Shown piece after piece: positions 1 to 6,254 of a stretch of 23,133 nt of DNA. Every line of letters begins with the position of its first letter. The stretch's first letter is position 1. The notes under the pieces are model-generated. The model was not told the origin of the DNA. It saw only the letters and a program-made list of their open reading frames with translations, and did no database searches. The position numbers and the translations under genes were made by a program. Origin of the DNA: Bacillota bacterium (GTDB taxonomy: Bacteria > Bacillota > Bacilli > Bacillales > Cytobacillaceae); NCBI GenBank assembly GCA_030705745.1, contig JAUZPT010000008.1, forward strand, positions 1-23,133, given 5' to 3'.

Positions 1-123
1 GATTTCCATTTTTTCATGTCTTTGCAAATAAAATTGTCCTTTTTCCCGCTGTGACTAATTTTGTTTTGATAGCGGATTTAAGACTTCTAATAACGAAACT
101 GTATCCCTTAGATATTTTCGGCA
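1..123. other. left flank outside the rpsI-end repeat
   Basis: No convincing complete gene is visible here. On the minus strand an ATG at 17-15 opens a frame that runs off the window edge after about five codons (M-K-K-W-K). It could be the start of the gene that originally followed rpsI, but its ribosome binding site is poor and it is too short to identify. Confidence 0.3.
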
Positions 124-153
124 AAAAAAGACCCCCAACCAAAATGGTTGAGA
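123..153 (-). terminator. displaced rpsI terminator, now downstream of the MFS gene
   Basis: On the minus strand a GC-rich stem (CUCAACC paired with GGUUGGG, one U-G pair, loop AUUUU) is followed by a run of seven U (top-strand A 123-129). It is the same hairpin as the terminator downstream of intact rpsI. In its present place it would end transcription coming through the MFS transporter gene. Confidence 0.8.
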
Positions 154-209
154 GCCTTTGGAGTATTGAGAATTAACGTTTTGAGAACTGAGGCGCACGA
201 CGGGCACCT
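124..209 (-). repeat. detached copy of the rpsI 3' end (att-like direct repeat, left)
   Basis: This 86-base stretch matches 8448-8533 at 82 positions; the mismatches are at 161, 165, 170 and 203. Read on the minus strand it encodes the last 11 residues of ribosomal protein S9 ([11 protein letters not shown]), then TAA at 175-173, then the rpsI terminator. Identity stops abruptly at 210, where the rest of rpsI is absent. The one coding mismatch is synonymous (GCC for GCT). It is a gene-end duplication of the kind left when an element integrates site-specifically into the 3' end of a gene and restores that gene with its own copy. That reading is an inference, but the duplication itself is seen directly. 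Confidence 0.95.
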
Positions 210-236
210 ATCTTATTCCAAATGGTTATCTTCATT

Positions 237-1499
237 TTATCCGGATGATGCATGGGACTTCAGCCGAAATTCATAAGTACGAAATATTCTCCCATATAAA
301 TATGCAAAACTAATTTGTAAACCGGAGGCTATGTAAAAAGGCATGGCAAGTGAACCTAAACCAAAAAGATAACCACTGATATATGGGCCAACCGAAATTG
401 GAAAACGCATGGACAGGGAATTAATACTTGACGCAAAACCGCGTCTCCTGTCGCGTGTCAAGCTCACGCTAAGTGCTTGCTGTGCTCCTTGTGTACCACG
501 GTTTAGTGCTGTTCGTATCATATAAAAGATAGATGCAAGTATATAACTCGATAATAATGGCATTAGTATCAAAAGCATGCTTGCAATAAATCGAACTACC
601 ACAATTGATCGAATGGTTCCATGTTTTCGGGATAATTTTGCCTGTAAAAGCGAGGTGACACCTGTGGCGAAAAAGGTTAAAGCTAACGTGCCCCCGATTT
701 GAGTAGTGCTTGCTCCAAATTTAGCTGCAAACCAATAAGACATCATTGGTCCCGTCAATCCAATAGCAATCCCGTTCAAGACATTAATGGCCGCAAGTTT
801 GAAAACCGCTGAATTTTCCTTATTCAATATTTCTTTTTCTAAAATTCCGGTTACTTCTTTCCTACTATATAAAGACTCTCCCTCATTAATAGTAAAAATA
901 ATAAGGGCGGTGACAAGATATAAAATAAAAACAATAAAGAAAGAGAACCGATAGGATGTTGCTCCGAATGGAAACCCCTTCCATAATGCTGCTGATCCAG
1001 CCATAACCGCACCTGCCGCCATTCCAAAAAAGCTTAGAGCATTATTCAAACTATATACCTTACCCCGATTTTCTGTAAGAATGAAAGTTGCAAGCCATGC
1101 TTGCTCTGCAGGTGCACACGGACTCGGAGAACCAGCATCAGCTTTCCCAAAACCTGAAAATGTAATCGCTAAAAATAATATAAGAAAGTCTGTAGAAAAA
1201 ACTCCGACTAAGGCACATCCTGAGGTTAAAAATTCATAAAAAAGAATAAACGGTTTTCTTCCAAATCGGTCGCTATATATGCCTATGACAGGTGATAGCA
1301 CGACTCCAAGCAACCCCCCCGATGCAAGGACACTGCCAATTGCAGCAGTACTCCATCCCAATGCATGGAGATAAAGTGCCAAATCAACTACTAGCATACC
1401 TTGTCCAATGCTTCGCAAGGTATTAACAAGCATTAACTTTTTAGCCTGCATAGGGATTTGTGCATCTGAAGCATGACTCTTAGTAAGTTTCCTTTTCAA
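237..1499 (-). CDS. MFS transporter of the PQQ island, possible PQQ exporter
   Basis: The gene encodes a 420-residue, strongly hydrophobic protein with the length and hydrophobic pattern of a 12-helix major facilitator. The family's motif A between helices 2 and 3 is present (DRFGRKP, about residues 77-83). The start is TTG at 1499, preceded by an in-frame TAA two codons upstream and by a GGGTGTGA ribosome binding site. A consensus -10 (TATAAT, 1528-1533) lies just upstream, although no good -35 is visible. A hairpin terminator separates it from pqqE, so it may be transcribed alone. Its position inside the repeats beside the PQQ genes suggests export or uptake of PQQ or of the dehydrogenase substrate or product, but the sequence does not show the substrate. 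Confidence 0.85.
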   Translation of the reverse strand: MKRKLTKSHASDAQIPMQAKKLMLVNTLRSIGQGMLVVDLALYLHALGWSTAAIGSVLASGGLLGVVLSPVIGIYSDRFGRKPFILFYEFLTSGCALVGVFSTDFLILFLAITFSGFGKADAGSPSPCAPAEQAWLATFILTENRGKVYSLNNALSFFGMAAGAVMAGSAALWKGFPFGATSYRFSFFIVFILYLVTALIIFTINEGESLYSRKEVTGILEKEILNKENSAVFKLAAINVLNGIAIGLTGPMMSYWFAAKFGASTTQIGGTLALTFFATGVTSLLQAKLSRKHGTIRSIVVVRFIASMLLILMPLLSSYILASIFYMIRTALNRGTQGAQQALSVSLTRDRRRGFASSINSLSMRFPISVGPYISGYLFGLGSLAMPFYIASGLQISFAYLYGRIFRTYEFRLKSHASSG

Positions 1500-1618
1500 T
1501 ATTTATCACACCCTTTCATAGTACATTATTATAAGGAATTCCATTACTTCCAGGTATTCAAAGATCTTTTTTATAGTTCCAATTTCAAAGCTATTTATGC
1601 AAATAATTTTCTCCGAAC

Positions 1619-1656
1619 AAAAAAAGTGCCAAAATAGGCAGAATCCTAAATGGCAC
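1619..1656 (-). terminator. Rho-independent terminator after pqqE
   Basis: On the minus strand GTGCCA pairs with TGGCAC, with a second inner stem TAGG/CCTA, followed by seven T (top-strand A 1619-1625). It lies 20 bases after the pqqE stop and would end the pqqA-E unit. A shorter A-run on the other side makes it possibly bidirectional. Confidence 0.8.
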
Positions 1657-1675
1657 AAAAATTAAAAGCTTATTT

Positions 1676-2830
1676 TTATTTCTTTATCATGCTTTTAGAT
1701 GAAGGTTTTTCTAGAAGAAATTTTCGATAGATCAAAGGTGCGATTATTTCTTTGGCAGGTTTGTTGTTTATATCATGTACGGCCGCTTCAATTAGGTGAT
1801 GATCCGGTGACCACTCACAAACTGGATCCGTAGCAGATGCATTTCTCGTTAAAGCAAAAGCCTGGCAACGGCAGCCCCCTCCATCTTCATGACGAAGATC
1901 ACAAGAACTGCAAGGTTCTGGCATCCATTCTTCTCCACGGAAGTTGTTAAATGACTTCGATTCGTACCAAATTTGTTTCAGTGAAGACTTACGGGCATTC
2001 TCAAATGTAAGATCCTTAATTATTCCTGCTGTAGGACAAGGCAGAACATCCCCATTTGGGGCTACTGTTAATCCAATTGTACCCCAGCCGCCCATACAAG
2101 GCTTTGGAGTAGATGCATAATAATCAGGAATAACCCAAATAATTTCCATTTCTCTTTGAAGCCGCTCTTTAGCAGCAATATAGATTTTATTTGCCCTTTT
2201 GATTTGTTCTCGGCTTGGCAATAACCGTTCTCGATTGCGCAATGCCCAGTTATAATATTGTGCATTTGCCAGTTCCAATCGTTCAGCTCCCAATTCCTCT
2301 GCAAGCTGAATAATCTCCTGTATTTGATCAATATTCATTCGATGTATTACAACATTTAATGATAAATGCAATTCAGCATTTTTTACCGCTTTAACAGCTT
2401 CTAGTTTCTTCTCAAACGCTTTATATCCTCCGATTACATTGGAAAGCCTTGCTTCGGCTGCCTGGAAGCTTATCTGTACATTTGCTAACCCGGCCAACTT
2501 TAGTTGATGTACCTTTTCCTCCGATAATCCAATACCGCTTGTAATAAGATTCGAGTACATCTCTAACGAATTGGCATGACGGATTAACGTTTCCAAGTCG
2601 TCACGTAAAAGGGGCTCCCCTCCAGAAAAGTGAACTTCTACTACTCCCAATTCGGCAGCTTCCTTCAAAACACGGCACCAATCTTCCGTTGCCAACTCCT
2701 CTTTCTCAAGTGTTAACTCTAAAGGGTTGGAACAATATGGACAATGCAAAGGACAACGATGTGTCAACTCTGCAAGAATCGAATATGGAGCTCCGATGGT
2801 ATTGCTGCTAATTCGCTTCGATTGTGTCAT
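1676..2830 (-). CDS. pqqE: PqqE, PqqA peptide cyclase (radical SAM/SPASM)
   Basis: In this family the enzyme uses S-adenosylmethionine and iron-sulfur clusters to form the carbon-carbon bond between the conserved Glu and Tyr of PqqA, the first step of PQQ synthesis. The 384-residue protein shows the radical SAM cysteines CxxxCxxC (C26, C30, C33), a GGEP motif at 70-73, and a C-terminal SPASM region with cysteines at 245, 265, 307, 310, 320, 322 and 338 for auxiliary clusters. Length fits the family. The ATG at 2830 lies inside the end of pqqD (23-base overlap), so translation is probably coupled, in keeping with PqqE acting on the PqqA-PqqD complex. Confidence 0.95.
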   Translation of the reverse strand: MTQSKRISSNTIGAPYSILAELTHRCPLHCPYCSNPLELTLEKEELATEDWCRVLKEAAELGVVEVHFSGGEPLLRDDLETLIRHANSLEMYSNLITSGIGLSEEKVHQLKLAGLANVQISFQAAEARLSNVIGGYKAFEKKLEAVKAVKNAELHLSLNVVIHRMNIDQIQEIIQLAEELGAERLELANAQYYNWALRNRERLLPSREQIKRANKIYIAAKERLQREMEIIWVIPDYYASTPKPCMGGWGTIGLTVAPNGDVLPCPTAGIIKDLTFENARKSSLKQIWYESKSFNNFRGEEWMPEPCSSCDLRHEDGGGCRCQAFALTRNASATDPVCEWSPDHHLIEAAVHDINNKPAKEIIAPLIYRKFLLEKPSSKSMIKK

Positions 2831-3137
2831 GATTAGGGATCACCACCCATCCTTGATCCACCATTTCTTGCAGAAAATCTAAAATATCAGCCTCCATTGT
2901 TTTCAATTCAGGCAATGGCTCTGTTTCCATTAATTCGGTGCCTGTCTGCAAAGAATCTCTAATTCTTTCAACTATTGTTTTCACCGCTAGTCTTCCATCA
3001 CATAGAATAAGGATAGAGGCGGCGGTTTCGTTCATGACCACAACCTTTTCCGGTAACAGAAGGAGATGCTTTCCTCTCACTTTATCAAATTTAAGTCGTC
3101 CTTTTGCAGCAAGCTTAGGGTAGCTATTAACTAAAAT
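2808..3137 (-). CDS. pqqD: PqqD, PqqA chaperone, probable ATT start
   Basis: PqqD is a small winged-helix peptide-binding protein that presents PqqA to PqqE. The typical core is clear: KFDKVRGKHLLLLPE, then MNETAA, then LCDG. The first standard start codon in frame (GTG, 3080) would cut through that core at KVRGK. Family-like sequence (YPKLAAKGRLKFD) continues upstream to an in-frame TGA at 3140-3138, and the stretch between contains no ATG, GTG, TTG or CTG. The codon just after the TGA is ATT (3137-3135), with GGTGGTGGAG immediately upstream. I therefore place the start at ATT, giving 109 residues. The gene identity is secure; the start is an inference. Confidence 0.85.
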   Translation of the reverse strand: MLVNSYPKLAAKGRLKFDKVRGKHLLLLPEKVVVMNETAASILILCDGRLAVKTIVERIRDSLQTGTELMETEPLPELKTMEADILDFLQEMVDQGWVVIPNHDTIEAN

Positions 3138-3184
3138 TCACTCCACCACCAATCCCTTTTTTCTTATAAGTAAGGAACCATCGA

Positions 3185-3922
3185 TTACGCATTTAGCGGG
3201 AAAGCTTTTTCAATAGCATCAAGCTGCACCCATAACACATCACATTTAAAACGTAATGCTTCTACCGCTTTTTGTTGCTCCTTAGTGGTATGACAATAAG
3301 ACAACACCAGCTTTAAAGCAGTATTCGAATCACGGGGGGCTTGAGTCAAACGGTTTTGGAAATATTCAAAACCAGTGCTGTCAATCCAAGGATACAATCG
3401 CTCCATTACCTTCATTCTCTTAAAAATAAGGTCAGGGGAAAACAACTCTGTTAACGAAGAGGCAACTGCCTCGATCCACGGTTTTGTTCGCGCAAAGTTT
3501 ACATAAGCATCCACCGCAAAACGAACACCTGGTACGACTCTTTCCTCTTGTACAATTTCTTCCCTAGTTAAACCAACAGCTTCTCCCAGTCTGAGCCACG
3601 CCTCAATACCGCCATCTTGACCATGTGTGCCGTCATGGTCAATAATACGCCCAATCCATTCACGCCGTAATTCTCGGGATGGCAAGATTGAAAGAATTGC
3701 GGCATCTTTAATCGGAACTGACTTCTGGTAGTAGTATCTGTTCGCAACCCAGCCTTGAATTTGCTCCCGACTCAAGACTCCTTCATGCATCTTTATATGA
3801 AAGGGATGTTTATCATGATAATAGGAACGGCCAACATCCTTTAAACGTTCAGTAAATTCATCTTGTGACCAAATCTCTTCCTGATGTTCTTCTCTACTGA
3901 CTGACATATTTTTTCCCCGCAT
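3185..3922 (-). CDS. pqqC: PqqC, pyrroloquinoline-quinone synthase
   Basis: PqqC catalyses the last step, ring closure and oxygen-dependent oxidation to PQQ, without a metal; it has the haem-oxygenase-like helical fold. The 245-residue product shows family motifs YHDKHPFHIKMHEG (35-48), NRYYYQKSVPIKDAAILS (61-78) and DHDG (95-98). Three starts are possible: GTG at 3928, which overlaps the pqqB stop, ATG at 3922 and ATG at 3907. I prefer 3922 because GGAGGTG, embedded in the last codons of pqqB, sits 5 bases upstream. The gene lies 4 bases past the pqqB stop, so the two are translationally linked. Roughly 47 bases separate it from pqqD. Confidence 0.95.
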   Translation of the reverse strand: MRGKNMSVSREEHQEEIWSQDEFTERLKDVGRSYYHDKHPFHIKMHEGVLSREQIQGWVANRYYYQKSVPIKDAAILSILPSRELRREWIGRIIDHDGTHGQDGGIEAWLRLGEAVGLTREEIVQEERVVPGVRFAVDAYVNFARTKPWIEAVASSLTELFSPDLIFKRMKVMERLYPWIDSTGFEYFQNRLTQAPRDSNTALKLVLSYCHTTKEQQKAVEALRFKCDVLWVQLDAIEKAFPLNA

Positions 3923-3924
3923 GA

Positions 3925-4857
3925 TCACACCTCCACTTCCATGCCATCAAAAGCAACTTCAAATCCCATTCTCTCTAATGAATTTCTTTCCATGGAACCT
4001 TTTTTCAAAATGGGGTTGCTATTGTTAATGTGTATCAAGATTTTCCGCTCAGCTGGAAACGCCGCTAACTTTTCCGCTGTCCCTCCACTTCCGCCGATTG
4101 GCAAATGTCCCATATTTCGCGCATCACGCTTCGTTGCACCCATCTGTACCAATTCATCCTCTGCCCAAAAAGTACCATCTACCATTAAAATATCTGCTTT
4201 CATTAAGCTTTCTTCTACAGAAGGGGTTATCTCTTCCAGTGTAGGGAAGTATGCAAGACACTTGCCAGTTTTCTTATTATGGAGAACCAACCCGACCTCC
4301 CAAATATCTGACAGATGAAACTCCTCTTTTTTCCATTTTGTATATAGCGGTGGTTTCCTTGAAACAGGAACTGTCTCAACGATTATTGTTTCCTCGTAAT
4401 CTTCACCAGAAGGTCCTATCTGTTGCAAACATTCAGGGAAAAGAGACTTCCATTGCCAAGAACAATAGCTTTGTAACATAGGAAATACTGGAAAGGAGGA
4501 ATGCAAGGTTTTTCGTACATTTTCTGTTCCATAAATGGTTAAACAAGAGCCTTCTCTTAGTGATAATAACCCGATTGTATGATCAAGCTCAGCATCCGTT
4601 AAAATAACTCCTGCTAAAGGGGTTTCTCTTATACCAGGGCCAGCATGCAGGGAAGGATAGGACTCGATTTGTTGGTGAGCGTCAGGGCCAGCATTTATAA
4701 GATACCAATCCCTTTCATTTGCACTTATTGCAAGAGAAGATTGTAACAATGGTCGAAATGCTTCATTACCTTTGCGAACCTCTCTACAATTTATACATGC
4801 ACAGTTCCACTGTGGAAATCCTCCCCCTGCCGCTGTTCCTAAGACTCTAATTCGAAT
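3925..4857 (-). CDS. pqqB: PqqB, MBL-fold oxidoreductase of PQQ synthesis, probable ATT start
   Basis: PqqB is a metallo-beta-lactamase-fold protein of PQQ synthesis, reported as an iron-dependent hydroxylase acting on the Glu-Tyr intermediate. Starting at the first standard codon (TTG, 4749) would lose the conserved N-terminus. The frame continues upstream with RIRVLGTAAGGGFPQW and the cysteine motif NCACINC (C19, C21, C24), then reaches an in-frame TGA at 4866-4864. The only plausible initiator between is ATT at 4857-4855, with AAAGGA ten bases upstream. This gives 310 residues, normal for the family. Later motifs are DAELDH (88-93) and HINNSNPIL near the end. It overlaps the preceding small membrane-protein gene by 19 bases. 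The gene call is secure; the start codon is an inference. Confidence 0.9.
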   Translation of the reverse strand: MRIRVLGTAAGGGFPQWNCACINCREVRKGNEAFRPLLQSSLAISANERDWYLINAGPDAHQQIESYPSLHAGPGIRETPLAGVILTDAELDHTIGLLSLREGSCLTIYGTENVRKTLHSSFPVFPMLQSYCSWQWKSLFPECLQQIGPSGEDYEETIIVETVPVSRKPPLYTKWKKEEFHLSDIWEVGLVLHNKKTGKCLAYFPTLEEITPSVEESLMKADILMVDGTFWAEDELVQMGATKRDARNMGHLPIGGSGGTAEKLAAFPAERKILIHINNSNPILKKGSMERNSLERMGFEVAFDGMEVEV

Positions 4858-5081
4858 ATGGGCTCATTCCTTTCCCCTGTTGACTTCGTTTGGCTAACTT
4901 CTCGAGATTTCCCCACAAGCCTTCCAACTTGCCATCCAATTACCACATTGGAGATACCCATTAAGGAATATAATAAATAATCTCCGATTGGTTCAGGGGT
5001 TAGTAGATCCACGCCTAACCATAAGCCTGTTGTAGCAGCCCCAATAACCACACCCAGCACGGATATTAAATAACGATTCAT
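4839..5081 (-). CDS. small two-helix membrane protein in the pqq operon
   Basis: I do not recognise this 80-residue protein. It has two hydrophobic segments, about residues 4-28 and 33-57, separated by a short acidic turn (DLLTPEPIGD), followed by a polar, charged tail. ATG at 5081 is preceded by AGGTGGTGAA, the same type of site used by pqqA. It lies between pqqA and pqqB and overlaps pqqB by 19 bases, so it is co-translated with the pathway. The overlap and good ribosome binding site support a real gene. A role in anchoring the pathway at the membrane or in PqqA or PQQ handling is only a guess from position. Confidence 0.75.
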   Translation of the reverse strand: MNRYLISVLGVVIGAATTGLWLGVDLLTPEPIGDYLLYSLMGISNVVIGWQVGRLVGKSREVSQTKSTGERNEPIFELES

Positions 5082-5136
5082 TCATTTCACCACCTCTTTG
5101 TTTTGTTAAACCTATTTATAGCATGCGATACCCATG

Positions 5137-5211
5137 CTATTTTCCAACATAAGCGTACATTGTCACCTCAGAAGATGTATTAATCACTTTATATTCAGGT
5201 TTCTTCCACAT
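5137..5211 (-). CDS. pqqA: PqqA, precursor peptide of PQQ
   Basis: A 24-codon frame starts at ATG 5211 and ends with TAG at 5139-5137. It begins MWKKP, as in well-known PqqA peptides, and contains EVTMY with Glu15 and Tyr19 at the conserved spacing (E-x-x-x-Y). These are the two residues whose side chains become PQQ. Upstream is the ribosome binding site AAAGGTGG, 8 bases from the ATG. It is the first gene of the unit pqqA, small membrane gene, pqqB-C-D-E. The residues after Tyr19 (AYVGK) would be removed during maturation, but no dedicated peptidase gene is seen here. Confidence 0.95.
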   Translation of the reverse strand: MWKKPEYKVINTSSEVTMYAYVGK

Positions 5212-5352
5212 ATTAGTCACCACCTTTCATGACACCAACAATTGTGAAAATAGTTCTTAGGGGTGTCTGATTTTCCCTTTCTAAATAATCTTATGTAGGT
5301 GGTTTCCTCGAAATAACCGGAAATTTGACTGGAAGTTGTCCTAAGCGTACGG

Positions 5353-5382
5353 ATTATTGCAATTAATTACAAAAAGGGACAA
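5353..5382 (-). promoter_or_regulatory. candidate promoter for pqqA
   Basis: Minus strand: TTGTCC (5377-5382) and AATAAT (5353-5358) are separated by 18 bases. It would give a leader of about 135 bases before pqqA. The -35 is weak and overlaps the 3' arm of a hairpin, so this is tentative. Confidence 0.3.
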
Positions 5383-5416
5383 GGTGGTAGAGATACTTGT
5401 CACACCTCGCTTGTCC
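5371..5416 (-). terminator. terminator-like hairpin upstream of pqqA
   Basis: On the minus strand GGACAAG and GGTG (separated by a CGA bulge) pair with CACCTTGTCC, an 11-pair stem followed by five T (top-strand A 5371-5375). The loop contains a second GACAAG that could pair with the same 3' arm, giving a competing shorter hairpin. It may be a second terminator in series or a regulatory structure. Confidence 0.45.
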
Positions 5417-5424
5417 GTGAATGA

Positions 5425-5459
5425 ATTAAAAATAACCTGAGCCTATCGAAGCCCAGGTT
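5425..5459 (-). terminator. terminator after the dehydrogenase/lipoprotein unit
   Basis: Minus strand: AACCTGGGC pairs with GCTCAGGTT (nine pairs, one G-U), eight-base loop, then ATTTTTAA. It lies about 175 bases after the lipoprotein stop and before pqqA, so it would separate the two transcription units of the island. Confidence 0.65.
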
Positions 5460-5633
5460 GTTGCATTCATTTATTTATAAAAGCCTCATTTGAACATGAT
5501 CATTTATTTCTTTTGAGAAAGCGGACCCTTAACTTCCAATTACAAAAGTTGTTAATTAAATATCTAATCAAAAGATTAATCTCGTACCATTTTAAAAGAT
5601 GATAGGGATGCTTTTAATGTTTCATCAACTATA

Positions 5634-6104
5634 TCAATTCTCAGCGTTATTAAGGATAAATCTAACTGTCCATTCGCCCTTTTGATTCAATATCCCATGT
5701 GTTTTAAATGTCATATGAGGAGTTTCAGGTCTGTAATGCTGTAGTTGTGCTTCTATCGTTCCTTTATATTCGTTATTACTTACTTTCTTATACGAATCGG
5801 AATTTTCACGAACTAATGTATGTCCAATCCAAATATGAGGACTTTCCATCAGACTCGTGGCATGCGGATTAACTTGAATATTCGAATTGGAATGTATCGT
5901 ATAATACAGCCTAATGTTTTGACCGGAGTTTACGATGGAGTAGCCAGTTATTGTTAGTTTGATTCCGTTATCTTCGATTGAACCTAAGCCCTGATTTGAT
6001 TGGGATTCGGCACTGACCAAAGTAGGGGAGGCACAGCCAAAGAGCAAGCAAATTAATATGGCGACACCAATGAATCGCACGTTATATTTCGATAGGTTCC
6101 TCAT
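5634..6104 (-). CDS. small lipoprotein of unknown function
   Basis: The 156-residue product starts with basic residues and a hydrophobic stretch (11-22) ending in a lipobox LFGC, so Cys24 should be lipid-modified and the protein anchored outside the membrane. The remainder looks like one beta-rich domain (for example LTITGYSIVNSGQNIRLYY and WTVRFILNN). I do not recognise the family. It lies downstream of the PQQ dehydrogenase in the same orientation, about 150 bases away, with its own candidate promoter. A role as partner of the dehydrogenase, such as assembly or electron transfer, is conceivable but has no motif support: no haem-binding CxxCH and no clear copper site. Confidence 0.75.
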   Translation of the reverse strand: MRNLSKYNVRFIGVAILICLLFGCASPTLVSAESQSNQGLGSIEDNGIKLTITGYSIVNSGQNIRLYYTIHSNSNIQVNPHATSLMESPHIWIGHTLVRENSDSYKKVSNNEYKGTIEAQLQHYRPETPHMTFKTHGILNQKGEWTVRFILNNAEN

Positions 6105-6144
6105 TTTACCACCATCCTTATTTTTCGTTTATATGTTTCAACAC

Positions 6145-6174
6145 TTTATATAGTTTTTTTTATAAATGAAACAA
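6145..6174 (-). promoter_or_regulatory. candidate promoter for the lipoprotein gene
   Basis: Minus strand: TTGTTT (6169-6174), 18-base spacer containing eight consecutive A, and TATAAA (6145-6150), 40 bases upstream of the ATG at 6104. Between it and the dehydrogenase stop are two small hairpins (GCCTC/GAGGC at 6223-6239 and GAGTCC/GGACTC near 6178-6203) without good T-tracts. Confidence 0.4.
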
Positions 6175-6254
6175 TCTGAGTCCGAATGAAGAGATTGGAC
6201 TCGGACTGCTTCGAGAAAACTGGCCTCTATTATGGAGGCATCCTTACGTACACA

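Larger units (their letters stand above)
5212..5633. other. intergenic region between pqqA and the lipoprotein gene
   Basis: In this 422-base stretch I see no gene. It holds the two hairpins at 5371-5459, the weak promoter candidate at 5353-5382, and the pqqA ribosome binding site. The part from 5460 to 5633 is AT-rich and shows no feature I can support. Confidence 0.6.

Noticed and set aside
2068..2331. Minus-strand 87-codon frame inside pqqE
   Set aside because: It lies wholly within pqqE in another frame; PqqE is intact with all cluster cysteines.
2938..3123. Plus-strand 61-codon frame opposite pqqD
   Set aside because: It is antisense to conserved PqqD sequence and has no ribosome binding site.
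4747..4749. TTG as pqqB start
   Set aside because: It would remove the conserved glycine-rich N-terminus and all three metal-motif cysteines.
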